DNA of 64,000 nt from Narthecium ossifragum. Its lineage: Eukaryota; Streptophyta; Magnoliopsida; Dioscoreales; Nartheciaceae. Positions within the stretch are counted from its first letter, which is position 1. Each line of letters opens with the position of its first letter. The notes below the pieces were generated by a model that had not been told where the DNA came from, did not search any database, and saw only the letters and a program-made list of their open reading frames with translations. Of this stretch, positions 33,098 to 45,600 are shown in pieces. The position numbers and the translations under genes are program-made. The DNA lies in the NCBI GenBank assembly GCA_963920575.1, contig OY986969.1, forward strand, positions 21,987,434 to 22,051,433, written 5' to 3'.

Positions 33098-34183
33098 TTT
33101 TGGCTCTGTTTTGAGGATCTTTTCTCCACTCTTTTTCCCTCTTGATTCCAGCCTTCTCTCCTCCTTTAGTTTTTGGAGATTTCTCCTCTATTCCTTGAAG
33201 ATTTAGGGCTTTGAGGGTGGATTTTGATGGAGAAGATGGGTGAAGCCTCCTCTTCCATGGCTATCCTACCCAAGATGAGTAGCTAAATCTCTTCTCCTTG
33301 GGAATTTCATGATGTATTAGGGCTTTTCCTTAGAATTCTCTTTTGATTCTTGATGTAATGACTCTTATGAGATGGTTTTTGTATGAATTCTCATGTAATC
33401 CTATACTTCTTCAATAAATTCCATTATTGAATGGTTTGGTTACCTTGTTTTGTATGGAATTGATTGAGAATAAGATGATGCCTACTAGATGTTTGATTCA
33501 ATTCCTCAAAGAAGAGACTATGCTAGAACCATAGCCATTTCTAAGGGATGAATCCTTGATCTAGGGATAGGATCTTGAAGTGTTAGAACCACCCCAAGCC
33601 AAAGCTATCGTACCCACTATTCTCGACTTAGATAAGAGATGGGATTGAGGTATTAAACCCATCTCAATCCAAGACCTTATCCATACAAAGCCTTAATCCT
33701 TTGCCAATGATATGATCTTAGTCCGGCAATTATTGAGCTATGATCGAATTAAAACCTCGATCATGGATCTTAACCTTTTAATTCACCGATGAGATGATCC
33801 TAACCCGACGTCTCATTAGCGGCGAGCGATACTAATCCTACACTCACCGATCTCTAATTTAGACCATCCCTTGAGTGTCATTCATCTTGATTCATAGAGA
33901 TAATATTTAGACCCTAATTCGGATTGGAATTCCCTAAGAATTCTTCCTTGATAAATTTCCTCTCTAGTTCTTTTAGAATACTTTCGTTAGATTACTCAAA
34001 GAATCAACCATATTGTTCACAACCATTGTAGAGATTATATCTCATTTATTAATTCAATCATCAAATTCCTTGAGGACTCGACCCGTGCTTCCACTAACTA
34101 CGTTGTAGTTAACTATTAGTCCGGTAAATTATTTTGTCCGCCTTTGATATACTTAACGACATATTTCAAGGTGAGTCAAGCAC

Positions 34184-35220
34184 GGAGCGTGGCGGCGCGA
34201 TGGCGAAGAAGGGAGCACGGGGCGTGGCGCGGGGGCTGGTCGGCAGGATAGGAGAGGAGGAGGCTTGGTTGCCTGGGGCGACATTGGTCGGCGGAGAAGC
34301 GGCGTGACGGGGCAGCGCGATGGCGAAGAAGGGAGGATGGCGGTGGCGCTTAGGGCATGGGAGATGGAGGGTGGACGGTGGCAGCGCTTAGGGCACGGGA
34401 GATGGTGGAGGGTGGACGGGGCGAGGGAGGCCGGGGCGGGCGAGGCGTGGGAGGTGGTGGTGAGGGAGGACGGGGCGTGGCGACGCGATGGCGAAGAAGG
34501 GAGGACATGGCGAGGGAGGCCAGGACGAGGAAGGCCGGGGTGGGCGAGGCGTCAGCGGCGGTGGCGACGTCTAGGGCACGGGAGAGAAGGGCTCGATCGA
34601 GTGGATGTGGGGGGGGGGGGGTTAAGTCCCCCGAAATAATCATGACCGTCCGATACTGGTTCTCTATACAAGAAATAGAGAACTAGTTTGCTCAAGATAA
34701 TTTCCATATATATATATAGAGTAATTTTCTACAGAGAACCGGTTCCCTAACTCTTATATTGGGAACCAGTATCTGGACCGTCCGATCCCCATCGAACGGT
34801 CCTGATGTATTTCGGGGGCACTTAACCCCCCCTCTCCCCTATCCACTCCACTCAGCTCCTCTCTCTCGTGCCCGTGCCCGTGCCCGTGCCCGTGCCCTAG
34901 ACGTCGCCACCGCCGCCGACGCCTCGCCCGCCCCGGCCTCGCCACGGCCTCCCTAGCCCGCGCCTCCCGGCCTCCCTCGCCCGCGCCTCCATCGCACCCC
35001 GGTCTCCCTCGCCCGCGCCGGCCTCGCCACCGCCTCCCTTGCCCGCGCCTCCTTCGCGCCCCCCCTTCTTCCACTATGCAGACCCGAGCCAAGCTCCTCT
35101 CCCATGCCCTAGACGTCGCCTCCGTCGCCTCGCCCGCCCCCGCGTCCCTTGCCCGGGCCTCCCTCGCGTCGACGCCTCGCTCGCCCCGGCCTCCCTCGCG
35201 CCGACGCCTCTCTTTGGATG
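34184..35220. repeat. GC-rich region with a large imperfect inverted repeat
   Basis: The segment around 34530-34670 (GGCGGTGGCGACGTCTAGGG, then GGTTAAGTCCCCCGAAATA, then CCGATACTGGTTC) recurs in inverse complement at about 34760-34950. The centre (34675-34755) is AT-rich and includes a TA run. The hexamer GTGCCC repeats about five times at 34868-34900. Open frames here are low-complexity Arg/Gly or Pro/Ser and not convincing genes. Confidence 0.65.
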
Positions 35221-35284
35221 AAACATTGATATTTTTCACATGACCCACCCTATTTTCTTACTCTGTTTTTGCTAATCGTGCTTT

Positions 35285-35484
35285 NNNNNNNNNNNNNNNN
35301 NNNNNNNNNNNNNNNNNNNNNNNNNNNNNNNNNNNNNNNNNNNNNNNNNNNNNNNNNNNNNNNNNNNNNNNNNNNNNNNNNNNNNNNNNNNNNNNNNNNN
35401 NNNNNNNNNNNNNNNNNNNNNNNNNNNNNNNNNNNNNNNNNNNNNNNNNNNNNNNNNNNNNNNNNNNNNNNNNNNNNNNNNNNN
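35285..35484. other. Assembly gap, 200 N
   Basis: Exactly 200 N, the usual placeholder for a gap of unknown size. It lies between the inverted-repeat region and a LINE fragment. Confidence 0.99.
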
Positions 35485-36285
35485 GTGGAATCAGTCCGAC
35501 ATATTTTTGAGGAATGACCACTTGCTAGGCGGGTGTGGGAATTTCTTCTCTCAACGTTTGATGGTTTGTGCCTCGATGATCTCTTGGATCTATTGGCTTC
35601 TTCCTCATCTGCGTATTCATCAAAGAGGTGGGATAAAACTATTGTTGGATATGGTTTATATCTTCTTTGGAAGGAAAGAAATAAGCTAGTTTGAAGGAAT
35701 TGCAGTTGCTCCAATGAGTCACTGGGTTGGCGTATCTGCAAACTAGCCAAGGAGTATTGGCGTAGGAAAGGGTGGGCATTGGGGGAGCAGCGACAACAAT
35801 CGAGGCTTAGCAGTGTGGTAACATCTACGGGCCTTGGGGGTTTTGTCATCCAAACAGACGGTGCTTGGGCTTATGGAGCGCAGGAAGCGGGTATTGGACT
35901 GGCTTGTTGGGGGAGTGAGGAGAACATGTCGGAATGGACTCCTTCTGAGAGAGTCCATGCTTGTAGCGGAGACAAGGCGGAGTTGATGGCTATCCTTCCG
36001 ACTCTTAACCGATTCAAGGAATGCTATCAATTACATTAATGGAAGGGAGGTTTGGATGCTAAGCTCGAAACCCATTCTTAGGAAGATTTGAAGTCTGTAT
36101 ACGCTTATAGGAGAAGTCATTTTTATCCGTATATCCCGTGAGGCAAATGTTATTGCAGACGACCCCGCACGCCGGGCTAGACAATAGGTGGCCAGACATG
36201 TGAATACCCGTTAGGGAAGTTGATGTATGTGGAGTGGGAGTCATGTATCACTTAGCCTTTTGGCTCAATTTAGCAAAAAAAAATC
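35485..36285 (+). mobile_element. LINE 3' fragment: zinc-binding RT end and RNase H
   Basis: It begins at the gap with VESVRHIFEECPLARRVWEF, the end of the LINE zinc-binding domain. RNase H-like sequence follows: FVIQTDGAWAYGAQEAGIGL, SGDKAELMAILPTLNRFKEC, and a damaged tail with ISREANVIADDPARRARQ (about 36127-36185). An A-tail lies near 36274-36283. Stops (about 35683 and 36037) show it is dead. It is a different LINE from the one at 4859-6421. Confidence 0.82.
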
Positions 36286-36572
36286 AAGCTTCTTCGCTCG
36301 AGTGAAGTGGTCAATTGCAGCATCAAGCTCTTTCTTCTCCAAATAATCAGGCTCTTCTTTTCTCTCTTTCCTATGGCTACGTATTTAATCAGCAACTACA
36401 ATGCCGTTGTTCTCAAGAATAAGATCGATATTGAGCTTCATAGCCATAAGCGAACGTGCTCTCAAAGCTTTCGCCGTCAAGTGCAGGATTTTGTTGACGG
36501 AGAAGGAAATGTTTATATGAGGAAAGGATTACATGTCTATTTTCGCAAGTTGTCTGTGATATGTTTGAATTC

Positions 36573-36720
36573 ATTTTTTTTTATTAATTCAGCCCGAAGG
36601 CTATTACATCAACAATTCCAAGGTCCTAATGCCGTCCTCTAGAGTCCACCTAAATGACGCTCCAGACCGACGGCATCATCTCGCAATGCCATCCGCCCTA
36701 GCATTAGATTGTATGTTTGA
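36573..36720 (-). mobile_element. Short LINE 3' end, minus strand
   Basis: On the minus strand a tail of the type GCCTTCGGGCTGAATTAATA followed by an A-run is the usual 3' end of plant LINEs. Only the end is present. Confidence 0.45.
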
Positions 36721-37431
36721 ATCCATTTGCTTGGGGATTAAGTTATTTACGTTTCTAAATAGTATGTATGATGTATCTCTATATATTGACAGGCTCTAAT
36801 TTAAAATCTCTATGAATAAAATTCCTCTCCTCCTTGTCCCCCGTGGATGTAGACGCACAGCCGAACCATGTTAAACCACGTCTCTTTTCTTCATGGTCAT
36901 CTACTTCTACAAGGTGCTTGAGCTAAGATATTGTCCGAAATGCTCCTTCGGCCTACAAAGGCTGACTGCTCCACATTAATGAGGTCCGGCATCAAAGGTG
37001 ATGGCCGCTTATCTAGCAGCTTGCCCCGTATCGAACTGTCTTCATGGTTAATTCATATCAATACCTTTTAGGCCAACTACAGTAATTAATTACCTTCGTT
37101 AGAAATTAGTTCATCCTATGAATTCAAGAAGAAACATTTGCACATGATGCATCTCGTCCTTATAGTACGTAGTCTTCTGTTCACTCAAAGTAACACAATT
37201 TTTAGTCTCAAGTACGTCGGCCTTTTGATCTACTTAAAGTGGACTCGTGGAGCTCAAGTTTGAATTGTGCACTGTTATTCATCGGATAGAAAGGAGTGAT
37301 ATTTACTTAATTATATATATAAAATATCAAAAGAGATCTAGAACCCCAACAATGACCAATAACATAAATAAAGTACATCAACAACGTACGTAAAGTACAT
37401 GCCTCTCCATAACAGCTAACAATAAGGCTTC
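36721..37431. other. Intergenic DNA downstream of the cytochrome b561 gene
   Basis: No gene or strong repeat seen. The part next to 37431 is the 3' UTR of the minus-strand gene. Confidence 0.5.
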
Positions 37432-38861
37432 TTACTTAGACTCTACACTAGTCATCCACATCCTAACCTCTAGAACAATGCTAACAAGCAGCCAAACGCC
37501 AAGAAAAACCCCATAGCCAATACTCCATGAGCTGGACTCATTTGCCAAGGATATCCCCAAGAAGACGTTCCCTATAGCCAAAGCTAACGCCACTCTTCCG
37601 ACATACCAATGGTACCAATTCCAGTACCTCCTCACCTTCGCCGCCTTCCCTGGCCGTGCCAGGAACGCCCCCGCCTTCACAATTAATAGATCAAATAATG
37701 GCGTCTAAGTTCATAGCATGTGCATCAATGACTAATTTTTACAGCTGAATCTCTAAGAAAATATATACTAACCTGAAGGCATCCAAGGACCAGGATGCAG
37801 ATGCCCAGAATCCTGTGGGTGCTAACATCGCTGTCGTCCTCGCCATCAAGACGGAAGCCCATGATCACTCCGGCGACGCCGAGGATGAAGCCAATCCCCT
37901 GGATGGATGTATGAGAATAGAACCACTGAGGATCCCAGGACTTGAAATAGCGGGCCATCATGACTCCTATAGGCATCAAGACCCCCCATCCGAGCATCGC
38001 CAGCAGCCCGTGCGTCTGCGCTGAGTTTAACCCCGATCCACCACCACCTCCGGTGGCATCCGGTGCCACTCCTGCACACAGAAACATGCAAGAACACACA
38101 TATTAAGAAGACCATAAATCCAATATCTACTGGAAATCTTTTATATGAGTACATATATATGAAGGGAACACACCGGTGAGATAATTGACCGGAGCCGAAG
38201 CCTCGGTTTGGTGCTCAGGGAGATGGTTATCGGAGGAAGGAAGATTGTTTCTTGGGCCGACGGCGTAGATGAGATATGGAGGAGGCCGGGAAATATTCAG
38301 CTGGAAAGCGAGATATAAGCGAGAAGATTGCGATATGATCAGTGATTGCCCTTGCAGTAGCTGAAGATTTCCTTGGTCCGGCGGGCACGCGCTCGAACGA
38401 GTGCCGCCGAGATAATACTGCTTTACGACTCCCGGGCCGCCTGTGGTCCATCCGGCGACTGCACTGCTCCCTACCATGCCACCGTCGCTTGAGAAGCCGA
38501 TCGCGATGTATGCACCGGAGTCGGGGGCCGAGAGGACGAAGCTCCACAGGTTTGTGCCACTCTGTGCATACTGAGATCGATGATAGAGTCAATAAAGATT
38601 GGAAAATTAATGTTAGCTATAAACTTAAGCATGTGTGATGAGAATAACATGTAAAGATGGATATACATATAGTCATACCCTTAAAATGAAGCCCTGAGAA
38701 CTCCATGCATTCAGGCAGGTGAAGTTGGTACCGGTGGTGCTGAAGGGGATGAGGTTGCTGACACTGAGATTGGATGAGCATGAATCAGATTGAGAGCTTG
38801 ATAGGGAGGAGAAGCCCATGAGGAAGAGAAGGAAGAAGATAGATCTGATGAGATAAGCCAT
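37432..38861 (-). CDS. Cytochrome b561 and DOMON domain-containing protein, four exons
   Basis: Coding exons on the minus strand are 38861-38679, 38570-38174, 38071-37773 and 37674-37432; GT-AG junctions keep frame for 373 residues. Residues 1-23 form a signal peptide (MAYLIRSIFFLLFLMGFSSL). A DOMON domain follows, with YAQSGTNLWSFVLSAPDSGA and YIAIGFSSDGGMVGSS. Then comes a cytochrome b561 core with helices around HGLLAMLGWGVLMPIGVMMA, YSHTSIQGIGFILGVAGVIM, STHRILGICILVLGCLQ and YWNWYHWYVGRVALALA; each holds a conserved His expected to bind heme. The family moves electrons across a membrane, probably with ascorbate as donor, the DOMON side facing the apoplast or lumen. Length and exon pattern fit the family. 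The ATG follows the GA-rich leader. Confidence 0.94.
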
Positions 38862-38865
38862 CTTC

Positions 38866-38870
<5 letters not shown>

Positions 38871-38911
<41 letters not shown>

Positions 38912-38990
38912 TGATTGACTTGAATTTTGAGAGAGTTCACAAAGGATGAGGAGTGTGGAAGTTTTGAGAGAATGTTACCCTCTTTTATAA
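38871..38990 (-). promoter_or_regulatory. Core promoter and GA-rich leader of the b561/DOMON gene
   Basis: On the minus strand a TATA box (CTTATAAAAGAG, about 38990-38979) is followed by a leader holding a GA microsatellite (CT on the plus strand, about 38871-38906) directly before the ATG at 38861. Confidence 0.7.
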
Positions 38991-41750
38991 GCACCTGGCC
39001 GGCTGATCTAGTTCAGAGAACAAGTTGGCAACCTGTGCATGTGTGATGACTGCATATCACTGGAGGTGGAGGTGCCACATGCAAGATAGAGACAGATGGG
39101 CTCCATGCCTCCATAAATATTTAGTCAAACTTTGTAAGCCATCTTCGCCTTCCTCCGCACGTTAATCAACCCTAATATAAATGTGTTGTTATAATTGATT
39201 GAATAATACTGTTTCTTCTTGTGGAATCTTTCTTCTAGCTCCATAGATAGAGAAAAGAAAAGGAATAGCTAGCTAAGCTGCGCGCGGTGGTGATGCTGTA
39301 GATAAAATGGTTGTTGGGGGGAAGCTTTAGGTTTGGTATTGACCTAATCTAAAAGCTAGTCTGCCTTCGGGCGTACGTACTTAATCCAAAAAAGGAAACA
39401 GAAAAGAACAAAAAAGCTTGTTGCTTGCTAGGCAAAACTTGTGGAGGCCACGCGCCTCCATGATCCTTCGGGCTTACTTAATCCATAAAAAAAAACCTAA
39501 AAGCTTCTTTCATGCTGGTAAAACGCGTGGAGGCCGCGCGCCTACATTGATCCTAGACCAAAACCAGGGGCGGAGTCAGAAATTTTATTCATTAGGGCCG
39601 AGGCCTGAGGCCCGAGGGCAGGTTTAACTAATAAATATCCTAAATTTAATTTATTTAAATACAGTTACGACTAATTGATGCTGATAGTTTCGACAAATTA
39701 AACTATCAAAATACTGAATTAACACGACAGCATTAATTAATAGTATTTTAATAACTACCACCTCATTCTAATTAAGCGTCATCAATGACTTTATATTTGA
39801 AGAAAAACGATTCCATGCAGACGCCACGCTGGGCCGGTATGTTGCCGACCCCATGTGGCGCTCTGGGTAACCTTTTGCTGACATGGCAGATGGATTAACA
39901 ACGATGGATTAATCGATGTTGGCGGATTAGAGGAAATGAATCGGAAGGAGCGAGCATCATAGGAGATAGGAGGGCATCTTAGGAAGAAGAAAAAAAATCA
40001 GAAAAAAATAGATTAATGAATAAAAGTTATGGCATGTCACCAAAAGGCTGACCAATGCCTGAGCGCCACATCGAGTCGGTAAAATGCTGACCCAAGTGGC
40101 GTCGGCACCATCGTATCATAACTCATATTTGATAGTGATGCATGATAGCCTCATTTTCAAAACTATCAAATTTATCTCTCTATATATCAACGATCAAGTT
40201 GTCATTCATTCGGATCTGAAATCCGCCCCTAGGAAATCCAAACACAGGAATACCCGCATTCAAACGGATTCGTCTCATTACATTTATCGCAACCGCCTCT
40301 TCACAATTTTCGTATCAGAAAATACAATATCGACTGTAGCATTCGACACCGGCAGGGCTAAAAAAAAAAAACAGATAAGTATTGATCTTTATTTAAAACC
40401 TCAACAAAAGAAAATAGATAAAGAATGGAGGGGGTATAATACCGAATAATTGTCTATCTTTAATCTGGCCGCAATAGAAAAAGGGAATAGACCGTCTACG
40501 AACAGCGAGTGAAGCGGGGTCTAAAAGAGAGCGAGAGCGATTTAATTGAAAAATGTGGTTGGACCTTGACCTTTGACCGTAAGTGAATGGTACAAAAGAG
40601 AAAGCAAAGAAAATATAGAATGTGTTCAAATTAGGTTCACTTATTAAATAAATAATTTAATAGAACTAATGGGTTAATAAATGTGAGAAGGCCACGGGAA
40701 AGGGGTTGTTTTAAGTTAATGCACTTTAGAATAGGCAATAAATGAGTTGACAAAAGGTTGAGGGGGGACCTGCCCTGCCCTCCACTCACGTCTACGTGCC
40801 TCCCCTCCTACCATAACCAAAGACATCAACAAAAAAAAATAATAAAAAAAAAAAACTTAATTGCATGCGGTAAACCGCGTGGAGGCCACGCGCCTACACT
40901 AATTCGTCGGTTAAAACCAAAGACTCCTGGAATCTAAGAATTAAATTGAATCAGGTTATGTAACGTGTCTTTACTCTTCACCACTACTACATCTTCACGC
41001 ATGACTTTGAATCTTTGATAATGCTCATCACCAGCTCCCTAGCTCATACGTTACGGAGTCTAGAAAATGAGTGGTTAGAATCTTCGGTTTTTCTTTTTTC
41101 TTTGTTTGCCGATAAAAAATAGGCTAGAAAACACAAGCGATGATGCAGGGATACATGGAATGGATTCTGTGGGTAGCGTTCTTTCCGGTTTTATGAAACA
41201 TGGAATATTTCTCCACAGCAGCCAGTAGTAGTCTGCACATTGTCTCATCTAGTAAAAATAAATAAGTATTGTAGTTGGGTTGGTCGTTCCAATGTCTCGT
41301 AAGTCAGAGCCCCAGCATGAAGTTTCCTTAGAATATGCAATAAGATCTGGGACTTATTGATAATTTGAACAAATACGGAGTAGACGGTCAAGCCTTTCAG
41401 GCTGCCTATAAACAAAGCATGGAAAAAGAGAGGAGAAAAGAGAAGCAATGCATCTAGCTAGCCTGCAAACCCCGTATGGTACGTATCTTATTTTAGTTTA
41501 GCATGCTATGAAATATTTATACACTACGAGAATTATTTTTTATTATTATTTTTTTTTTTTTTTTTGATGAAGTGAGCAAATGGCTGAAGAGACAAGAGTG
41601 TGACATGAAGAAGGATCCATACTAGCATATTATTGCTCTACTGCTTTCCGGTTTTTCTACTATTGTTTCTAGCAGCTGTATAATTTTTTCTAATAAACTA
41701 AACAACCGACAAGTAATAGAAAGCATACACTACAGAACAAACCAAGAGAA
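38991..41750. other. Gene-free intergenic DNA with small repeats
   Basis: No gene seen. It holds three copies of a GTGGAGGCCRCGCGCCT motif (about 39440, 39525 and 40880), an inverted-repeat element (39818-40107), a T-run (about 41548-41565) and A-rich tracts (about 40830-40855). Open frames around 40084-40629 have no recognisable match. Confidence 0.5.
39818..40107. mobile_element. MITE-like inverted-repeat element (~290 bp)
   Basis: The left arm (39818-39882) contains GCAGACGCCACGCTGGG, ATGTGGCGCTC and AACCTTTTGCTGAC. The right arm (40037-40107) contains their complements in inverse order: CCAAAAGGCTGACC, GAGCGCCACAT and AAGTGGCGTCGGC. The match is imperfect and no target duplication was resolved. 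Confidence 0.55.
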
Positions 41751-42645
41751 GAGGTTTCCAGAAATTACTTTATTGAGGAAGGATCAACCATCTGCACTTT
41801 GAATCCTTGCTTAATATCCAGAAGCTAATTTAAGAGTTGATAAAACCTGCCAATACGTGTAGTACCAATAAACATTGCCTTCCACAAACTCTCCACAAGT
41901 TGTTCAATATGATAGGAGGGCAACATAATGAATAATTAGAAAGAGAACAAAGGAGGAAAAAAAAAAGAAACGAAAAGAGCAGCTTACTAAAATTACTACA
42001 GGTAGCAGCAGACAGAATATTCATTTCAGCTCAATCTAAGCTTTCTCAGCCAATATCCAACTGAAAAGGGTTGGTTCAAAATTGAGTTGACAAAGTCATT
42101 GGAAGTCATTGGTTAGTTAACCATGTTCACATCATGGAGTTCCAAAATTTAGGCATGAAATAAACAAAAAGTTGGGATGGGGCAAGATATATTATCGTCC
42201 TATCATGATCAATGTACAACTGTAGACTCATCATAGTTCAAGGAAACAGGTGAAAAGAAATTAAGTTACAAAAGAACTCAATTGAAGATTACTCATTTCC
42301 AACAGCTCCGAAGAACGCCGAATACTCGTCCATAAATATTGTGATCACACGTGAAAGCTCAAAATGTGCCTACAGGACCTGCTTCTATTCACAAGAGCAT
42401 CACTATCATACTAGTGTTATCATCTTCGGCGAAGTGTTCATAAGACCCACTCAGCAGGTATTTTGCGATGCTGGGCTCAAACTTCAAACCAAAAACGAAC
42501 AATTCCTTGTAACCACATGCAAGAAACACGTGGCCTGAAAAGCTCTGCTGTACATGAGAACGGGTAGGCTTGTTATGAACAAACCCGCTGCACAAGGAAT
42601 TTTTCACTCTATTTTCCCTGGAGAAACCTCTAAAGCTATTGTACA

Positions 42646-45600
42646 TTATAGCATTAGACTGAATATAAAGGAAACAACAAAAGACGCCCAAGTTCCCTTC
42701 CTGCTGTGAAGATATCCTGCAACATTACATTAACACAGCTACAGATATTAATCCTCTTTGCATACCCGAGAAACTTTTGTTCGAGTGAAAAAAAAATCTT
42801 CAGGAGGTCTTCACATGGAAAACTCAATATATTATAGAGGTGCATCCAAACAGACATTCCAAACTGAATCACAAAAGTCATGCAAGTATTAATGATCAAC
42901 CATGCAGATACAACTATACAAACATGAGAAATGCCATGTCATACAACAAAAAACTCGAAGTTGGTAGCTTTATTGTCTAGCCATAGAAGATAAGGTATAG
43001 ACAGTTAAATAATGGATAGTATTGTAACTGCTGTTCACTATTTACTTGGGGTAACTTACAGTCACAAGCATCAGTGGTGCTGGACACAACTAAATCCAGC
43101 ATCATGACCGAACCATCAAACCTCATTGCAGCCATATTGCTAATCTCCTTATGAAAGCAAAATTTGGGCACCTAAGCATAAAGTTTTTCAAATTCATCCA
43201 TACTATTTCCTTCCATTTTCTCTTTAGCCTCCCCTCATTTCCAAGCTCAAGGCAAAAGCTCTTTTACCACCAAAGCTATATCATCAAACATGAGGCTGTA
43301 TATAGATATAATTCACTTGTCCGGGTAGAACTTGAAAAATAGAACGTTCCCATATCATGTGTGTGACATTGCAGATCAGCATAGAGGCCATCTCTAGGTG
43401 CCAGAACTGCTAAAGATATGCAATTCCTAGAGGCATAGCTACATGCCTATACCCTACTTCTGAAAGCAAAATGTAAATGCAAAGTATACCAACAAAGCAA
43501 ATTAGACCATGCCACAGAACAACTAAAAGAGAAATGAGAAAAGTAGGTATTGCTGTCATAAAAAGCTGTATGAATGAGAATACTAGAAGGAAGCAGTAAT
43601 GATATTGGACACTAAAATACACCTTTGATTCCAGAAGATTGAGGTACTGGCAAGGCAGGCAATGACATCTCTGCACAACGCAATAAATCAACATCAGTAG
43701 AACTCTAAAAACCGACAATTTTCAACCTAACATTCAGTAATCAGGGGTCAGTACTGCAACCTAAAATTTTCAAGTACCATCATATTTAGATGCTACAACA
43801 TATAGTATTAAGATTTTAGAAAAGTAACCTCACCAGGGGCACAAAGAGACAAAGATGAAAGAGAGGAAGATGAAGGCCATGGTGCAGCAATATTGTCGCT
43901 CAAGTCACATGTAAAGCTATACCCTGTAGCATTGTCAAATACTACATCTGCTGGCAAGCTCCGGAGAAGGCATCCTACAATTAGCTATGACATGAGATGT
44001 TGACAAGCACATAACAACTAATATTAGCTGTTTAAATTGGCAATGCAAGAGCATACCAACCTTGCTGTCCATAAGCTGCCCAAGTTGCAAGTTACGGAAA
44101 AAAGATGAAAACACATTAGATATCATGAAAAATTTGGAAGAATATGAAATTTAATGGTGTTAATAAAGAAAGACGAGCAAATAATCTTACCCTGAAGACT
44201 AAAGTCTTTCAAGTCTACATCACAGAGCTCATATATGTTTGTCATAACACCACCCTTTTGTAACATGGAACCAAACATTGTTGCGCAGTTGATGGCCTGC
44301 CTATTGGTTATTAGCATCTGCTTTTGTATCGCTGAAATGTAAGTGTTCAATGAACTACAGCATGAAGGATTTGGAGAAGCCAAATTGCGGCACGCGCTAA
44401 TTACTGTTGAAGGATCTTGAAATTCCAATGGACAAACTACAAGATGACCAACCAAGTATCAGTCGTATTAAGTCCTACACATAATATCCTATTCTTGTCT
44501 AGCCAAATGTTGTTGCAAACCAAATCACACGAGCCCAATTAAACCAATCACACACCTACATAATTATTTGCTAGAATAATGCTAAGCAAGAATTACCATA
44601 TAACACAACTTCGGGCAAAAACAGGATGGAAAAGCTCAAATCATCAGGTCAAATCCAAAATTGAACATTAAGCCGCAAAGAACCTTTTTGCATTGAGTGA
44701 ACTTAATTAAGTGGAAAAAAAACTCATAGCGTCCCCATTTACTAGCATTGTTCATTGAAATATTTGGTAATTCTTATATGTAATTTCTATAAAGACTGTT
44801 TCTAATCACTACAGTACAGTATTACAGGACCATATTTGTTTCTCATAAATTTAAAGTTATCTTGATGAGCTTAAATTGAATATTCCATGCTTTCAAATGT
44901 ATGTACCATACTCTCCTTTGTGAACTTTATTTTTAATAACCCATTCTCAGAGCTCACCCTTCATAATTCTGCAACATAGTAGCTGCGACTTATATATTTT
45001 CAGGTCGTAATAAAAAACACCTATAGTAAGTATACAGCCACTTGAGTTTGAGGACGAGGTAGAGAAAAAGGGCATATATGCCCCATGTTCAAAGCACCAA
45101 TCAAGCTTGATTTCAGATTGAATTATGCTTTTGTGTTTGGCTCTGCCACAAATAAGCATGTACTGGCTGAAAAGTTATGAGATCTTTTATGAAGCAAAAA
45201 CAAAAGAAATTGTGTCCACAAGCATATGGCATGAAGGTATTGGTAAAATTAAACATAAAACAGTGGATTTTTCCCTTAATTTCAGAGAGGCAGATTTAAG
45301 TATAATAATAAGAACCAGTGCATGAGTCTGCAGTATACATGGAAAGATCCACAAGAGTAGGCATCGATGCGTGGAAGTTTTCCCACGGAGTTAAACAAAT
45401 ATCGGTGTATACCTTCTTTTTCACAAATCTATGTGAAAAAAACGGTTGCACTTTGACAATTATTCAAGAATAAGAGCCAAAGGAGAGGTAATTTTAACAA
45501 CTATAATCTTGATTTTTCTACCTTTTGAAGGCGCCAGATGGCAATGATATTCAGAGCAACTGCAGAAATATTGAACAAAGTACCTTTGTTAACCTTGCAA

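Larger units (their letters stand above)
32373..34178 (+). repeat. Solo LTR (1806 bp) with target duplication AGCAC
   Basis: AGCAC flanks it at 32368-32372 and 34179-34183. It starts TGATAAGTCACAAAATATAC and ends CAAGGTGAGTCA. The flanks are the same GC-rich repeat on both sides. It contains the best palindrome array of the window (32542-33022), then a TATA box (CTTATAAATAGGGG, 33084-33097), and near the end TGAGGACTCGACCCGTGC. Confidence 0.94.

Noticed and set aside
34265..35248. Long open frames on both strands
   Set aside because: Composition is low-complexity and mirrors an inverted repeat; no domain is seen.
40370..40640. Possible organelle-derived insertion
   Set aside because: The AT-rich sequence felt plastid-like but no plastid gene or RNA could be read.
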